From Paraniabella hibiscisoli (lineage in GTDB: Bacteria > Bacteroidota > Bacteroidia > Chitinophagales > Chitinophagaceae), in NCBI RefSeq assembly GCF_022512515.1, contig NZ_JAKWBK010000001.1, forward strand, positions 1,178,001 through 1,242,000: a DNA stretch of 64,000 bases, written 5' to 3'. Of this stretch, positions 37,488-47,046 are shown one piece after another. The translations under genes and the position numbers were made by a program. Position 1 is the stretch's first letter. Every line of letters starts with the position of its first letter. The notes beneath the pieces were generated by a model that worked only from the letters and a program-made list of their open reading frames with translations, searched no databases and was not told where the DNA came from.

Positions 37488-39757
37488 ATGTTTAAAACGC
37501 TTTCGTTCACAGCATTTGTTTCTTTATTTTCTTTGGTAGCTGAGGCCCAACCAGGTGCCTCCTCAATGCCACTAAAAAATACTTACGAAATATTAAGTAC
37601 AGATTCTAAAGAAGCCATTATTAACAAAGCTGTGCATGTGGTGCCTACAGCCAACCAGTATTCCGCATTACGAAATGAGTATATTGCCTTTATACATTTT
37701 GGTCCCAATACTTTTACCAGGATGGAGTGGGGCAGTGGTAAAGAAGACCCCCAAATTTTTGACCTGAAAAACCTCGATACCGACCAATGGTGCCGGGTAA
37801 TGAAAGAGGCCGGTATGAAGATGGTGATCATCACCGCCAAACATCATGACGGTTTTGTTTTATGGCAAAGCCGGTATACCCAACATGGCATTATGGCTAC
37901 CGGCTTTCAAAATGGTAAAGGGGATATTGTAAAAGAATTGGCCGCTTCCTGCAAGAAATACGGACTAAAATTAGGTATCTACTTATCTCCCGCAGACCTG
38001 TTCCAGATAGAAAATCCCGAAGGGTTATATGGCAACCTGAGTAAGTATACTGAAAGAACCATTCCGCGCGCTGTGCCGGGTCGCCCGTTTGCCAATAAAG
38101 CTACTTTTAAATTTAAGGTAGATGATTATAACGAATATTTCCTCAACCAGCTTTTTGAACTCTTAACGGAATATGGACCATTAGCGAAGTATGGTTTGAT
38201 GGTGCCCATCCCAAAACCAAAGGTGGGCAGACCTATAACTATCTGGCCTGGAAGAAACTGATACAAACATTAGCCCCGAATGCTGTTGTTTTTGGAAAGC
38301 AGGATATTCGCTGGTGTGGCAATGAAGCGGGTGGTACCCGGGCTACAGAGTGGAATACGATTGCCTATCCATTTAACCCCGACACAGCAAATTACTTTCC
38401 TGATATGACCAAAGCTTCGCTGGGTCAACGGGATGATTTATATAAGGCTAAATACATACACTACCAGCAGGCAGAAACGAACACTTCTATAAGAGAAGGA
38501 TGGTTTTACCGCGATGATACGGAACAAAAGGTAAGAAGTGCTGATGATGTGTTTGATATATATGAACGTTCTGTGGGAGGAAATTCTACTTTTCTTTTAA
38601 ATATTCCACCGAACCGGGAGGGGCGTTTTTCGGAGAGAGACGTAAACGCACTGCTGGATGCAGGTAAGCGCATTAAAGAAACTTACGGTAATAGCCTGTT
38701 TAAAAATGCGAAGGGAGATTTTAAAGTTTTAGATAACAACCCGGCAACTTTTTCTGTATTAAAGAATAACGAGCCTGAGTTGATCATTACCACGCCTGCC
38801 GCCGTTACTATTAATCGTATTTTATTGCAGGAGTCGGTTACTACGCATAGCGAAAGAGTAGAAGCACATGTTGTAGATGCATGGATCAACAATGACTGGA
38901 AAGAGATAGCGGCTGCCACCAATATCGGCTATAAAAGAATATTGCGTTTTCCTGAAGTAACTGCTTCAAAATTCAGGATACGTTTTACAAAGACAAGAGC
39001 GGTTCCTGGCATCAGTACGGTAGCTGCTTTCTATTATAAAACAAGACCACCTCAATTACAAATCGCCCAGGATATCAATGGCCGGGTAAGTATTGTTCCC
39101 CAACAGCATAACTTCAACTGGAATCATAGCGGAGAAAATGCGGCCGCAAATATTAATTCGGGCATTGAGATCCGGTACACCACCAATGGCAGCAACCCGG
39201 GTAAAAGTTCTCCACTTTACACAAAGCCTTTTGAAATGGACAAAGGCGAGGTAAAAGCCGCTGCATTCAGTAAAACAGAAATGGGCAGCATTACTACTGA
39301 ATCAATTGGTATTGCTAAAAAAGAATGGAATGTTGTTGCATCCAGCAGTGAGGCAGCCCGGCACAAGGCGGCTTTGTCATTTGACGGGAATAGCAAAACC
39401 TACTGGCTTTCTGAAGCGAACGGCGCAACGCAACATATTACTATTGACCTGGGCAAAACATATAGCCTGAAAGGATTTGCTTATACACCTCCAGTCACAC
39501 ATGATAAAGGCATGATGGAAAAAGGTATTATACAGGCAAGCGCTGACGGACAAACCTGGACGACTATCAGCAATTTTGAATTTGGGAATCTTATCAACGA
39601 CCCAACCAAACGCAGGCACAATTTTCCTAAAATGGTATCTGCAAAATATATAAAGATCGAATCGAAGGAAATTGCGGGTAAAGGCAATGCTCTGGCAATA
39701 GCAGAGCTGGACTTTTTGAGTGAATGGTTCAGCACAAATGGAAAGGGTCCGCTCTAA
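37488..39757 (+). CDS. GH29 alpha-L-fucosidase with C-terminal carbohydrate-binding domain (one assembly frameshift)
   Basis: About 756 residues. Signal peptide (MFKTLSFTAFVSLFSLVAEA). The GH29 catalytic domain has YIAFIHFGPNTF, KHHDGFVLW and VWFDGAHP, where the Asp of WFDG is the expected nucleophile. One lost G (38185) breaks the frame just before that site. The next parts are a chitobiase-like strand (RYTTNGSNPGKSSPLYTKPF) and a discoidin (F5/8 type C) domain (AALSFDGNSKTYWLSE ... QHITIDLGKTYSLKGF). It would remove alpha-linked fucose outside the cytoplasm. Its own terminator lies at the end. Confidence 0.92.
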
Positions 39758-39775
39758 AAAGAGCGAACCCTCTTA
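39745..39775. terminator. Terminator between convergent fucosidase and DUF4382 genes
   Basis: GGGTCCGCTCT pairs with AGAGCGAACCC (two mismatched bases) around an A-rich loop. The left arm overlaps the last codons of the fucosidase gene. Confidence 0.65.
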
Positions 39776-39800
39776 TATACTCTAAACCCTCATGAAAAAA

Positions 39801-40612
39801 CTATTTGATCAATACGACAGGAGTTGCCAATGTTCCTACATCGGTTACCTGGCCGTAAACAACGTTCACATTATTGACTACTGCATCTTTATAACCAGAG
39901 GCGTCAGCTGCATCAAACGAAACGGAATATGTTCCCGTTGTTAAACCTACAAACTGGTAAAAACCGTCTGGTGCGGGTATCGCACTACCCAACGTATCTA
40001 CACCTTGCAATGCATACACCCAGGCTCCGGCTTCAGCAGGCCTTACATAACCTCTTATCTGCCCGTTAGCCTCATCGGCAAATGCTTTGATAACAGGGCG
40101 CATAATATATTTGCCATTCCCGGTTTCGTGTACTTTTACAGAACGGGCGGCATCAAAATCAACCCAAATTTTATAAACTCCATTTGGTAAAAGTTCATGG
40201 TGCAGGTTAATTTTAACCACACCGGAAGGCACTGTTAATTTCTCAGTTTGACCATTCACAACAATAGTGTTATTATTTCCAAGTATCAGCCTTATCTGTT
40301 CAATCTTCCCGGCAGGCAAAGAAACAGGATCGCCTATCGCGATGGTTTTACCATTACGATAATTAAGTATGTTGATGGGTTGTGCAAATATGGGCGCAAT
40401 AGGATAAGAGATCCAACCATCATCTGCTGAGCTGTTGTTGATACTTACTTCCTTTATGTCAAGATAAAGGGCTTCATAATTAAGGCCAGGCGCATCTGTC
40501 AAAACCAGTTGTACTTTAGCCTGGCCTCCAGTATTGCTGTTGCTATCTTTTTTGAACAGGCCGTTAATAGCAATACGCAAAAGAGAGGTACGGAATAAAA
40601 AATTTGTTTCAT
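39801..40612 (-). CDS. DUF4382-like lipoprotein (one assembly frameshift)
   Basis: About 270 residues. ATG at 40612 opens a lipoprotein signal (MKQIFYSVPLFCVLLLTAC, lipobox LLTAC). An added A in the A6 run at 40548-40553 joins CSKK to DSNSNTGGQAKVQLVLTDAPG. The first domain (VQLVLTDAPGLNYEALYLDIKEV, LPAGKIEQIRLIL) matches DUF4382. The second (IRGYVRPAEAGAWVYAL, FYQFVGLTTGTYSVSFDA) is a carboxypeptidase-regulatory-like fold. Probably anchored at the cell surface. It follows the histidine kinase by 59 bases on the same strand and so may belong to that operon. Confidence 0.82.
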
Positions 40613-40671
40613 GGATATTTCTGTTTAATGATGATACAAACATATCCCTGCAACATGAAAAAAGATGAAGA

Positions 40672-41987
40672 CTATAAATGGTTAACCCCGAAAGTAACTC
40701 CGAATCGCGTGCCTTTGCCCTTTTCAGATGCTACATTAAGAAGCAGGCCTTCGTGCCGCGCTATAGAATCCACAATGGCTAGTCCCAGCCCATAACCTTC
40801 AGCCCGTGTAGCTACCTTTTTGAAACGGTAAAAAATTTCACCAAGTTGTTGTTCATCAATGCCTGCGCCGGAATCTTCAATAAAAACAGTATATGATTTG
40901 TTGCTTGCCCCCTGGTCAGTTATCTGAATACTACCTCCGTGCTTGTTGAATTTTATGGCGTTGTTGATGATATTATAGAACAGCTGAAACAAGAGATCCC
41001 TATTTATATTTTTTACTGAAGTATGAGCGAGCTGTATATCTAAAACAATTTCTTTTTGTTCTATGCGATGCTGCAATTCTTCTACCACCTGCTCAACAAC
41101 TTCCCTTGTAATTAAAATATCTTTATCGGCAAACTGGTTATTATCCACCCTTGATATTAATAAGAGCGCATTTACAATTTTTTTAATCGCCTGATAATAT
41201 GCATGGTCGCTTCCAGCTTTTTATACTGCTCGTCGCTTAAACTTTCATCCTCCGTCAGGTTCTCAATCTTGCTTTGCAAAATGCTGATCGGCGTCATTAA
41301 TTCATGCGAGGCGTTGGAAGTAAACTCTCTTTCTTTTTCAAATGCATAATTGATTTGCTGCATCAGCCGGGAAATGCTTTCGTCCAAATACAGGAAGTCG
41401 TAGGTTGTGCTTTTTAGCTTATCCGCCTGCCGGTTAAACGGGAAGCTTGCCTTCAACAGCCTTGACCGGATGATATATTCCAGCGGCTTTAACAGGTAAC
41501 GGTTGTAAACGATCTGTATTAATAAAATAAGCAACGCCAGGGGCAATAAAATGTAAATGGCGGTCTGCTGCAAAGCCCTTGCATCAGCACTTATGGATGC
41601 CGTTTTTTTACCTATTTCTAAAAGATACATTTGACCTCCTGATCTGAAACTGTGCATGAGTATGCGATAGTTAATCGTATCCCTGTCTACCAGTCGCTGC
41701 TCTGTTATTAACGTGTCGGTTAGGGTCTTTTCTTCTGTATGCTCCAGCGATATGTATTCATCTTTTAACATGGAATAGCTACCATAGGCAGAATCTCCCC
41801 CAACATAATAGTCAATACCGGTAGTGTTGATCTGTTGCAGTACTTTTTTCTTTTGCTGTAAAAGTGCCTGGTTGGTATTGGCGAACGCAACCTTTTGCAT
41901 TATTTGCGGTAGTAACACTACAAATAGTATTAATACAGCCAGGGTACTGAGCGTAGTAAATAAAGCAAGCTTGGTGTAAAGGCGCAT
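40672..41987 (-). CDS. Sensor histidine kinase, two membrane segments (one assembly frameshift)
   Basis: About 438 residues. N-terminal membrane helix (LALFTTLSTLAVLILFVVLL), periplasmic loop of about 110 residues, second helix (AIYILLPLALLILLIQIVY), HAMP-like link, HisKA with SNASHELMTPISILQSKIENL (phospho-accepting His), and HATPase (YNIINNAIKFNKHGG, VFIEDSGAGIDEQQLGEIF, AEGYGLGLAIVDSIARHEG). An extra A in the A7 run (41178-41184) joins the two frames. ATG overlaps the regulator's stop as TAATG. It pairs with the OmpR-type regulator. Confidence 0.88.
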
Positions 41988-42662
41988 TATTCCATTTTAA
42001 TTTTATACCCTATGCCTCTTATGGTTTCCAACCAGTCGATGGAAGCATATACTCTAATTTCTTCCGGATATTTTTGATGTGTACATCAATATAATTAGAG
42101 TCGTTTCCCTCGTCAGAAAAATCACCCCATAAATGTTCACTTAACTGTAGGCGACTTAATGGCCTGTTTTTATGTAGCACCAGGTAGCTGAGCAGATCAA
42201 ACTCTTTTTTGAAAGATCGATCTCCTGTTCCTCACATCTGATGATCCGGTTACGGATATCCAATTCAAATGCTCCTACAGCAGTAAGCGTATCGTTAAGG
42301 TTATATTTTCTCCTTGTTATAGCCATCATACGCGACTGAAGCTCAAGCAACGAAAAGGGTTTGGACAAATAATCGTCGGCGCCCATATCCAGCCCTTTAA
42401 TCCGGTCTTCTACCTGCCCCCTGGCAGTAAGTATAATAATGGCTGTTTCCGGATGATCCTTCCTGAGCTCCTTTAATAAATAAAAACCGTCTTTGTCGGG
42501 CAGACCAATGTCTAAAAGTATAAATTCATAATGCCCCGTATCCGTCCGGAGCAGCGCCTCGGCTACTGATGAAGCGATGTCGCATTGAAATTGTCTTCCT
42601 CCCAGGGAAACCGCTATTTCTTCTGACAGCGCCTCTTCATCTTCAACAATTAATACTTTCAT
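41987..42662 (-). CDS. OmpR-family response regulator (two assembly frameshifts)
   Basis: About 225 residues. Receiver (MKVLIVEDEEALSEEI; Asp in FILLDIGLPDKDGFYLL; LTARGQVEDRIKGLDMGADDYLSKPF) followed by a winged-helix domain (EFDLLSYLVLHKNRPLSRLQLSEHLWG). Extra A's are needed at 42205-42210 and 42058-42060. The second restores the usual end SIDWLETIRGIGYKIKME. ATG overlaps the stop of the barrel gene (ATGA), and its stop overlaps the kinase start (TAATG). Confidence 0.88.
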
Positions 42663-43525
42663 ACGGCTCCGTTAAAATTGATAATAAAACCCCAGAGTAA
42701 AAAAGAATTCGTTCGGCCTGCACGTTCTGATGCATTATTTCCCAATAACGATAGCTGGTAGGCAGCCTCCACCAGGTAAGAAGCCCTGTTATAAGACAAC
42801 GGCAGTTTAAAGTTGTATGACAATACACCAAACTGATCATAACTGCGGCTTTCTTCCCGGGAAGGCGGTGCGCCCTTGCCTTTGCCGTTATTTTTCCTTT
42901 CTACAAGATAGGTTTCATAAAACTGCTGCGTTCCTGCAACAATGGTCACCTGTGGGGTCGAAGCGAAAATATGCCGGTCGCGGTCAGTATTCAGCCTAAA
43001 TTCTTTCGAGTTACTAAGACTTACAAAGAAATCCTGTTGCTTGCCGAAAGAATAGTCTACGCTGATACTGGTATTTAACACATGCTCATAGTTAAACGTC
43101 AAGCTGGCCATATGAGGACTTGATGCCTGTAAAAATGGCGATTGCTTTGGAAAAACAGTATAAGCGTAGCTGGCATCCCCTGTAATTTTCGGGATAATGG
43201 TAAACTGGTAGCCAGCAGTTAGGCCTGTAGCCGATACAACGGCACTATCAGAAAAAGATGGAACCCTGTAACAGATGCATAAATACCTTGCTTAAAGCGC
43301 AGTGTTCCGTTCAACGCTATATAAGGAAGCTTTTTTCCGTAGTCTGACCAAAATAATCTATGCCGCTGCTGAACAGTGAAGCAAGGGTAAAAGTTGTGGC
43401 TGAAGCTGCAGTGGCAGAAGAGTCAACACTCCTGCTGTCCGTATTTTTTGTGCCGATACATGCAGCGCAGCAAAAGAAAACAGGAGAAACAAAAAGTCTT
43501 TTAATACTCGTTTTATCGGCTTCAT
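42659..43525 (-). CDS. Outer-membrane beta-barrel-like protein (three assembly frameshifts)
   Basis: About 289 residues. Signal peptide from ATG at 43525 (MKPIKRVLKDFLFLLFSFAALHVSAQ). After adding bases at 43444-43449, 43331-43336 and 43264-43266 it reads on to alternating hydrophobic and polar strands (YIALNGTLRFKQGIYASVTG, SASLTFNYEHVLNTSISVDYSF-like, SYLVEAAYQLSLLG) and ends in NSFLLWGFIINFNGAV, close to a barrel C-terminus. No TonB plug is present. Its stop overlaps the response regulator start by four bases, so the pair is translated together; the protein may be the sensed or regulated component. Confidence 0.65.
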
Positions 43526-43533
43526 AGTAAATA

Positions 43534-43818
43534 CTACTTTCCAAATCCCTTCCCGTTTATCTTTGGTTTAATAACTTTTACCGGTTTCATTTTTATGGGC
43601 TTTATCACAATAGCCTTAGGTGCCGATTGATTCTTTGCCCTGGGAACCTCCTTAATTGTTTTATCTGGTCCCTTTGCTTTTTGTTTCGGTGATTTAGGGT
43701 CCTCCATTTTCTTTGCGGGAAGGGTGTCCATTACAATGGCAGGCACCGTTACAACTGATGCATTGCAAATTCCGGACCACCCGGCAGTGAATAATAAAAG
43801 CATTAAGAATTTCGTCAT
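43534..43818 (-). CDS. Small secreted basic protein
   Basis: 94 residues, intact. The preferred start is ATG at 43818 (MTKFLMLLLFTAGWSGICNA), a signal peptide. The mature protein is unusually Lys/Pro-rich (KKMEDPKSPKQKAKGPDKTIKE, IKPIKMKPVKVIKPKINGKG split here), with low complexity. First gene of the barrel-regulator-kinase operon, eight bases before the next start. It could bind acidic surface polymers or metal. I recognise no family. Confidence 0.6.
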   Translation of the reverse strand: MTKFLMLLLFTAGWSGICNASVVTVPAIVMDTLPAKKMEDPKSPKQKAKGPDKTIKEVPRAKNQSAPKAIVIKPIKMKPVKVIKPKINGKGFGK

Positions 43819-44017
43819 AACCCGCAAAATATTGGGAAAAATAATCCGGCTAAAAAATAACCTGCAGTTATATACCTTACTGGGTCAAAAGTAAAAAGCT
43901 TAAATGAAATTTCGATGAAAACAATAGCCAGGTCATCAGCTTGAATCCAAATTTTTAAATAAGAGCCTCCTGGTGTTGGGGTAGCAGAGAACTTAAGCAT
44001 TCTGTATAAGAAGGGTA

Positions 44018-44053
44018 CAAAAATATCGGGCGCCCCGAAATGAAGCGCCCGAT
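44018..44053 (-). terminator. Terminator after the Gfo/Idh/MocA gene
   Basis: Nine-base perfect arms ATCGGGCGC (44025-44033) and GCGCCCGAT (44045-44053) are followed on the minus strand by ATATTTTTG. It marks the end of the polysaccharide operon. Confidence 0.8.
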
Positions 44054-44084
44054 CATAAAACCGATTCCTGATATATGCTGTCTG

Positions 44085-45521
44085 CTAGATCTTGTAATAC
44101 TGTTCCCAATCCTTTCTGGGCGGTGGGCCTACTAAAAGCTCGTTAGCTTTCTTATTATTGGTAATGATCTTTTTCTCGCGGTCGAATTTGATCTTATCTC
44201 CTGTCCATTGTGCAATCACACCCAAACAAAATACCTGGCTTAATGGCCCTGCTATCGCAAAAGGTGAACGGGTTTTCTCCTGTCCTTTACATGCCAGTAA
44301 AAAGTTTTTGAAATGGTTGGATGGGCTTTTAGGCACCGGTGGTAATTGTGCAGCCATTGCTTTTGCTTTCTCCTCGGGAATAATCGAAAGTGTGCTTCCA
44401 TGAGAGCTGCCCTTGAAAATAAGATCTTTGGAGTAGATGATCTTGCCAGGATTCAGCTTTGGCCCTTTGATATCGCCGGTGCTGGGTGGCGGAATATTGG
44501 GATCTAATCCCTGTACGCCATATCCTTTCGGAATAGGAGGCAGGTTATCCACACCATCATACCACATTACTTCCACCTTAGGCATATTGCCTCTTTTTGG
44601 AAATTTGTAGGAAAGTGTGGTAGATGTTGGATAGAAGAAATTATTATGCCCGGTTAATTTTAACGGTTTTACTTCTGTGGGCAGGCCCAGGTTTAAAAAC
44701 TCATGCGCCGTGTCTAACAAGTGCGCACCCCAATCTCCTAAAGCGCCCATACCAAAGTCGTACCAGCAACGCCATTGTCCGTTTACAAAGTCTTTATTGT
44801 AATCATGGCCAAAGGTCTGCATCTGCCAGATATTCCAGTCAAGGGTAGAAGGAGTAGATTCTGCAGCGGGAAATGCTTTGATATTTGTATCCCAGCCATG
44901 CCAGCGGCGGGCTGAGTTCATGTGGGCAACAATCTTATTAACGTCTTTGATAATTCCTGCTTCTGTCCAGGTTTTAAACTGGAAATAATTACCTTCTGAG
45001 TGACCCTGGTTACCCATTTGCGTAACTACTTTACTATACTTTTCGGCGGCCTTCATCATCAACTCCACTTCATTGAAAGTGCGGGCCATTGGTTTTTCTA
45101 CGTATACATGCTTGCCCAAAGCCATCGCCATCATAGTGATGGGGAAATGTGAAAAATCAGGTGTCCCGATACAAACAGCATCTATTTCATTACTCATTTT
45201 GTCAAACATCTGCCTGAAATCCTGGAAACGTTTGGCCTGCGGAAACTGTCCCATTATTTTTTGCGTTTGGGGAGCACCCATATCCACATCGCATAAGGCG
45301 ACAATATTAGCCAGACCAGTCTTTGCAAACTCTTCAATAATTTGCTGACCCCTATTACCAATACCAATGCAGGCCAGGTTAACTTTTTCGGAGGGGGCAG
45401 TAGCCACCGATCGCAGAAAACTATTTTTAGCAAAAAGTAAATCTGGCAACAGGGCTGTGGCGGCAGTAGCTATCGTTGTATTTTTCAAGAATTTTCTTCT
45501 TGATGTGTTTTTTGAACTCAT
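44085..45521 (-). CDS. Gfo/Idh/MocA family oxidoreductase, Tat-exported
   Basis: 478 residues, intact. Twin-arginine signal (SRRKFLKNTTIATAATALLP), Rossmann site (VNLACIGIGNRGQQIIEEF), CIGTPDFSHFPITMMAM, the family EKPMARTFNEVELMM, and a long C-terminal domain (WYDFGMGALGDWGAHLLDTAHEF). It is probably the last gene of the minus-strand polysaccharide operon, 231 bases after the DUF2264-like gene. Those bases hold no clear gene. Enzymes of this family in such loci oxidise sugars or act as glycosidases; here the substrate may be a uronic acid or fucose product. Confidence 0.9.
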   Translation of the reverse strand: MSSKNTSRRKFLKNTTIATAATALLPDLLFAKNSFLRSVATAPSEKVNLACIGIGNRGQQIIEEFAKTGLANIVALCDVDMGAPQTQKIMGQFPQAKRFQDFRQMFDKMSNEIDAVCIGTPDFSHFPITMMAMALGKHVYVEKPMARTFNEVELMMKAAEKYSKVVTQMGNQGHSEGNYFQFKTWTEAGIIKDVNKIVAHMNSARRWHGWDTNIKAFPAAESTPSTLDWNIWQMQTFGHDYNKDFVNGQWRCWYDFGMGALGDWGAHLLDTAHEFLNLGLPTEVKPLKLTGHNNFFYPTSTTLSYKFPKRGNMPKVEVMWYDGVDNLPPIPKGYGVQGLDPNIPPPSTGDIKGPKLNPGKIIYSKDLIFKGSSHGSTLSIIPEEKAKAMAAQLPPVPKSPSNHFKNFLLACKGQEKTRSPFAIAGPLSQVFCLGVIAQWTGDKIKFDREKKIITNNKKANELLVGPPPRKDWEQYYKI

Positions 45522-45752
45522 GATGATTCGAAGATATTAGTTAATTTTTCTTTCTTACTTATTCTGTTGTTCAATCTTTTTCACCGGCGTACCGATTTGG
45601 CCTATACTTGTGCCAGTCAACCTTAATAAGCTAAAATTACATTCGGTTTATTGAGCAAAAGGGCCGGGAAGCTACATTTTAAATGCAGGTAAGTAACAAC
45701 CGTATCATCAAATATATCAAAAAAATGTTGTGGTTCCCTGTTTAAATACGCA

Positions 45753-47020
45753 TCAATATTCCACTTTATAATCTTTTTTAACCGGTTGCCCGGTCCATGC
45801 TTTTTTAGTTGTCCAATCTGCCGCAGCATCTGTCCAGAATTTGTCTGTTGCCGGAAGGCCCAAAGGCAGGAAACCAAGTGTAGCCATGTACAGACTTCCC
45901 GTGGATGTATATTGATCCGCCATCATAGGTTGATGACCGTTGAAACCCAATACCAGCCAGCCTTTGCTATCAAAGTTCTGGTTGCCCTCGTACATATTGT
46001 AAAATACTTTTGTCAAAGCGCAACGAACCTGAGCGGGACTTACCCATTCTGGTAATTGTTTCATCAATGCGGTTTGCGCCAATGCCTGGAAGGCTGCGGT
46101 GCGGTAAGTAACAGAGCGACCGTAAGCAGGGTAAGTTCCATCGGGAGCGATAATGCGTTCGAGGTATTCGGCATACCTTACCATCCTTTTCACTGACTGC
46201 TCGTAAGCTTCATTAACGCTATATACTTTCTGGCTATGCTTTGTCACTGGTTTTGTTTTTAAAGATCCCAGCAAATCTACCAGCATGGGGTGTATTACAT
46301 AAGAGTTGTAATAATCCATGCTAAACAGGTCCCCATCTTTATACCAGCTATCGCCCACATACCACTCCCTCATCTTATTCAGGGAATAGTCAATCCGAAC
46401 CGGGTCGAACTGCTCGCCAACGGATCGAAGAAAGCCCTCAGACATTGCAGCAAACAGCAACCAGTTATTGTACGCACCGGTTCGGTCGCGCAATGACTTA
46501 AACTCTGAAATATATCGTTGCCTGGTTAAAGCGTCCAGCGGTTCCCACATCGCTTTTGGCGCGCGCATAAAAGCATGGGCAAGGTATGCGGCATCTACAA
46601 TGGGTTGCCCACCTTGCCTGAAATTTAAGTAGTCGGGGCTTTGCGGATCGGCCGCGCTGGTTAACCCTTTTTGTACCGCAGCTTTGTATTTTTTTCGAAG
46701 TATCCCTTCTTCGGTATTATCGTCCGGAAGCTCGAGCCAGGGTGCTATACCTGCAAAACAACGCCCCACGGCTTCCAGGTAAGAAACCTTGCCGGCGTTA
46801 AGGTAGTATTCTGGTCCTTTCTCCAGGGGCATATTTTTTCAAGGGTTCCATTCGCCAGGTTCTCTACCACCGGCCAGGCTACTTTATGAAGCGCCTTTAC
46901 CCAAAATGCCCGGTCTCCGGCACCCTCCCGGATTTGTGCGGGTTTGGATTTTTGAGCAAATACCCATTGCCCCATCATCAATAATACCATTGAAAAAACA
47001 ATACTCATTAATTGCTTCAT
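45753..47020 (-). CDS. DUF2264-like protein (one assembly frameshift)
   Basis: About 422 residues. Signal peptide (MKQLMSIVFSMVLLMMGQWVFAQ). An added A in the A6 run at 46834-46839 links LEK to NMPLEKGPEYYLNAGKVSYLEAVGR, the start of the DUF2264 (alpha/alpha-barrel-like) region: FAGIAPWLELPDD, LAHAFMRAPKAMWEPL, GAYNNWLLFAAM, MDYYNSYVIHPMLVDLL, GFNGHQPMMADQYTSTGSLY. DUF2264 proteins resemble glycoside hydrolases and lyases with six-hairpin folds, and are found in polysaccharide loci. The activity is not known. It sits 26 bases after the GH95-like gene. Confidence 0.82.
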
Positions 47021-47046
47021 TATACAAATTTTTATCGCGGTTATGC

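Noticed and set aside
45522..45752. Coding continuation of the DUF2264-like gene
   Set aside because: A frame does run through part of this stretch, but the protein already ends with KKDYKVEY at 45753 and the extra residues do not resemble the family.
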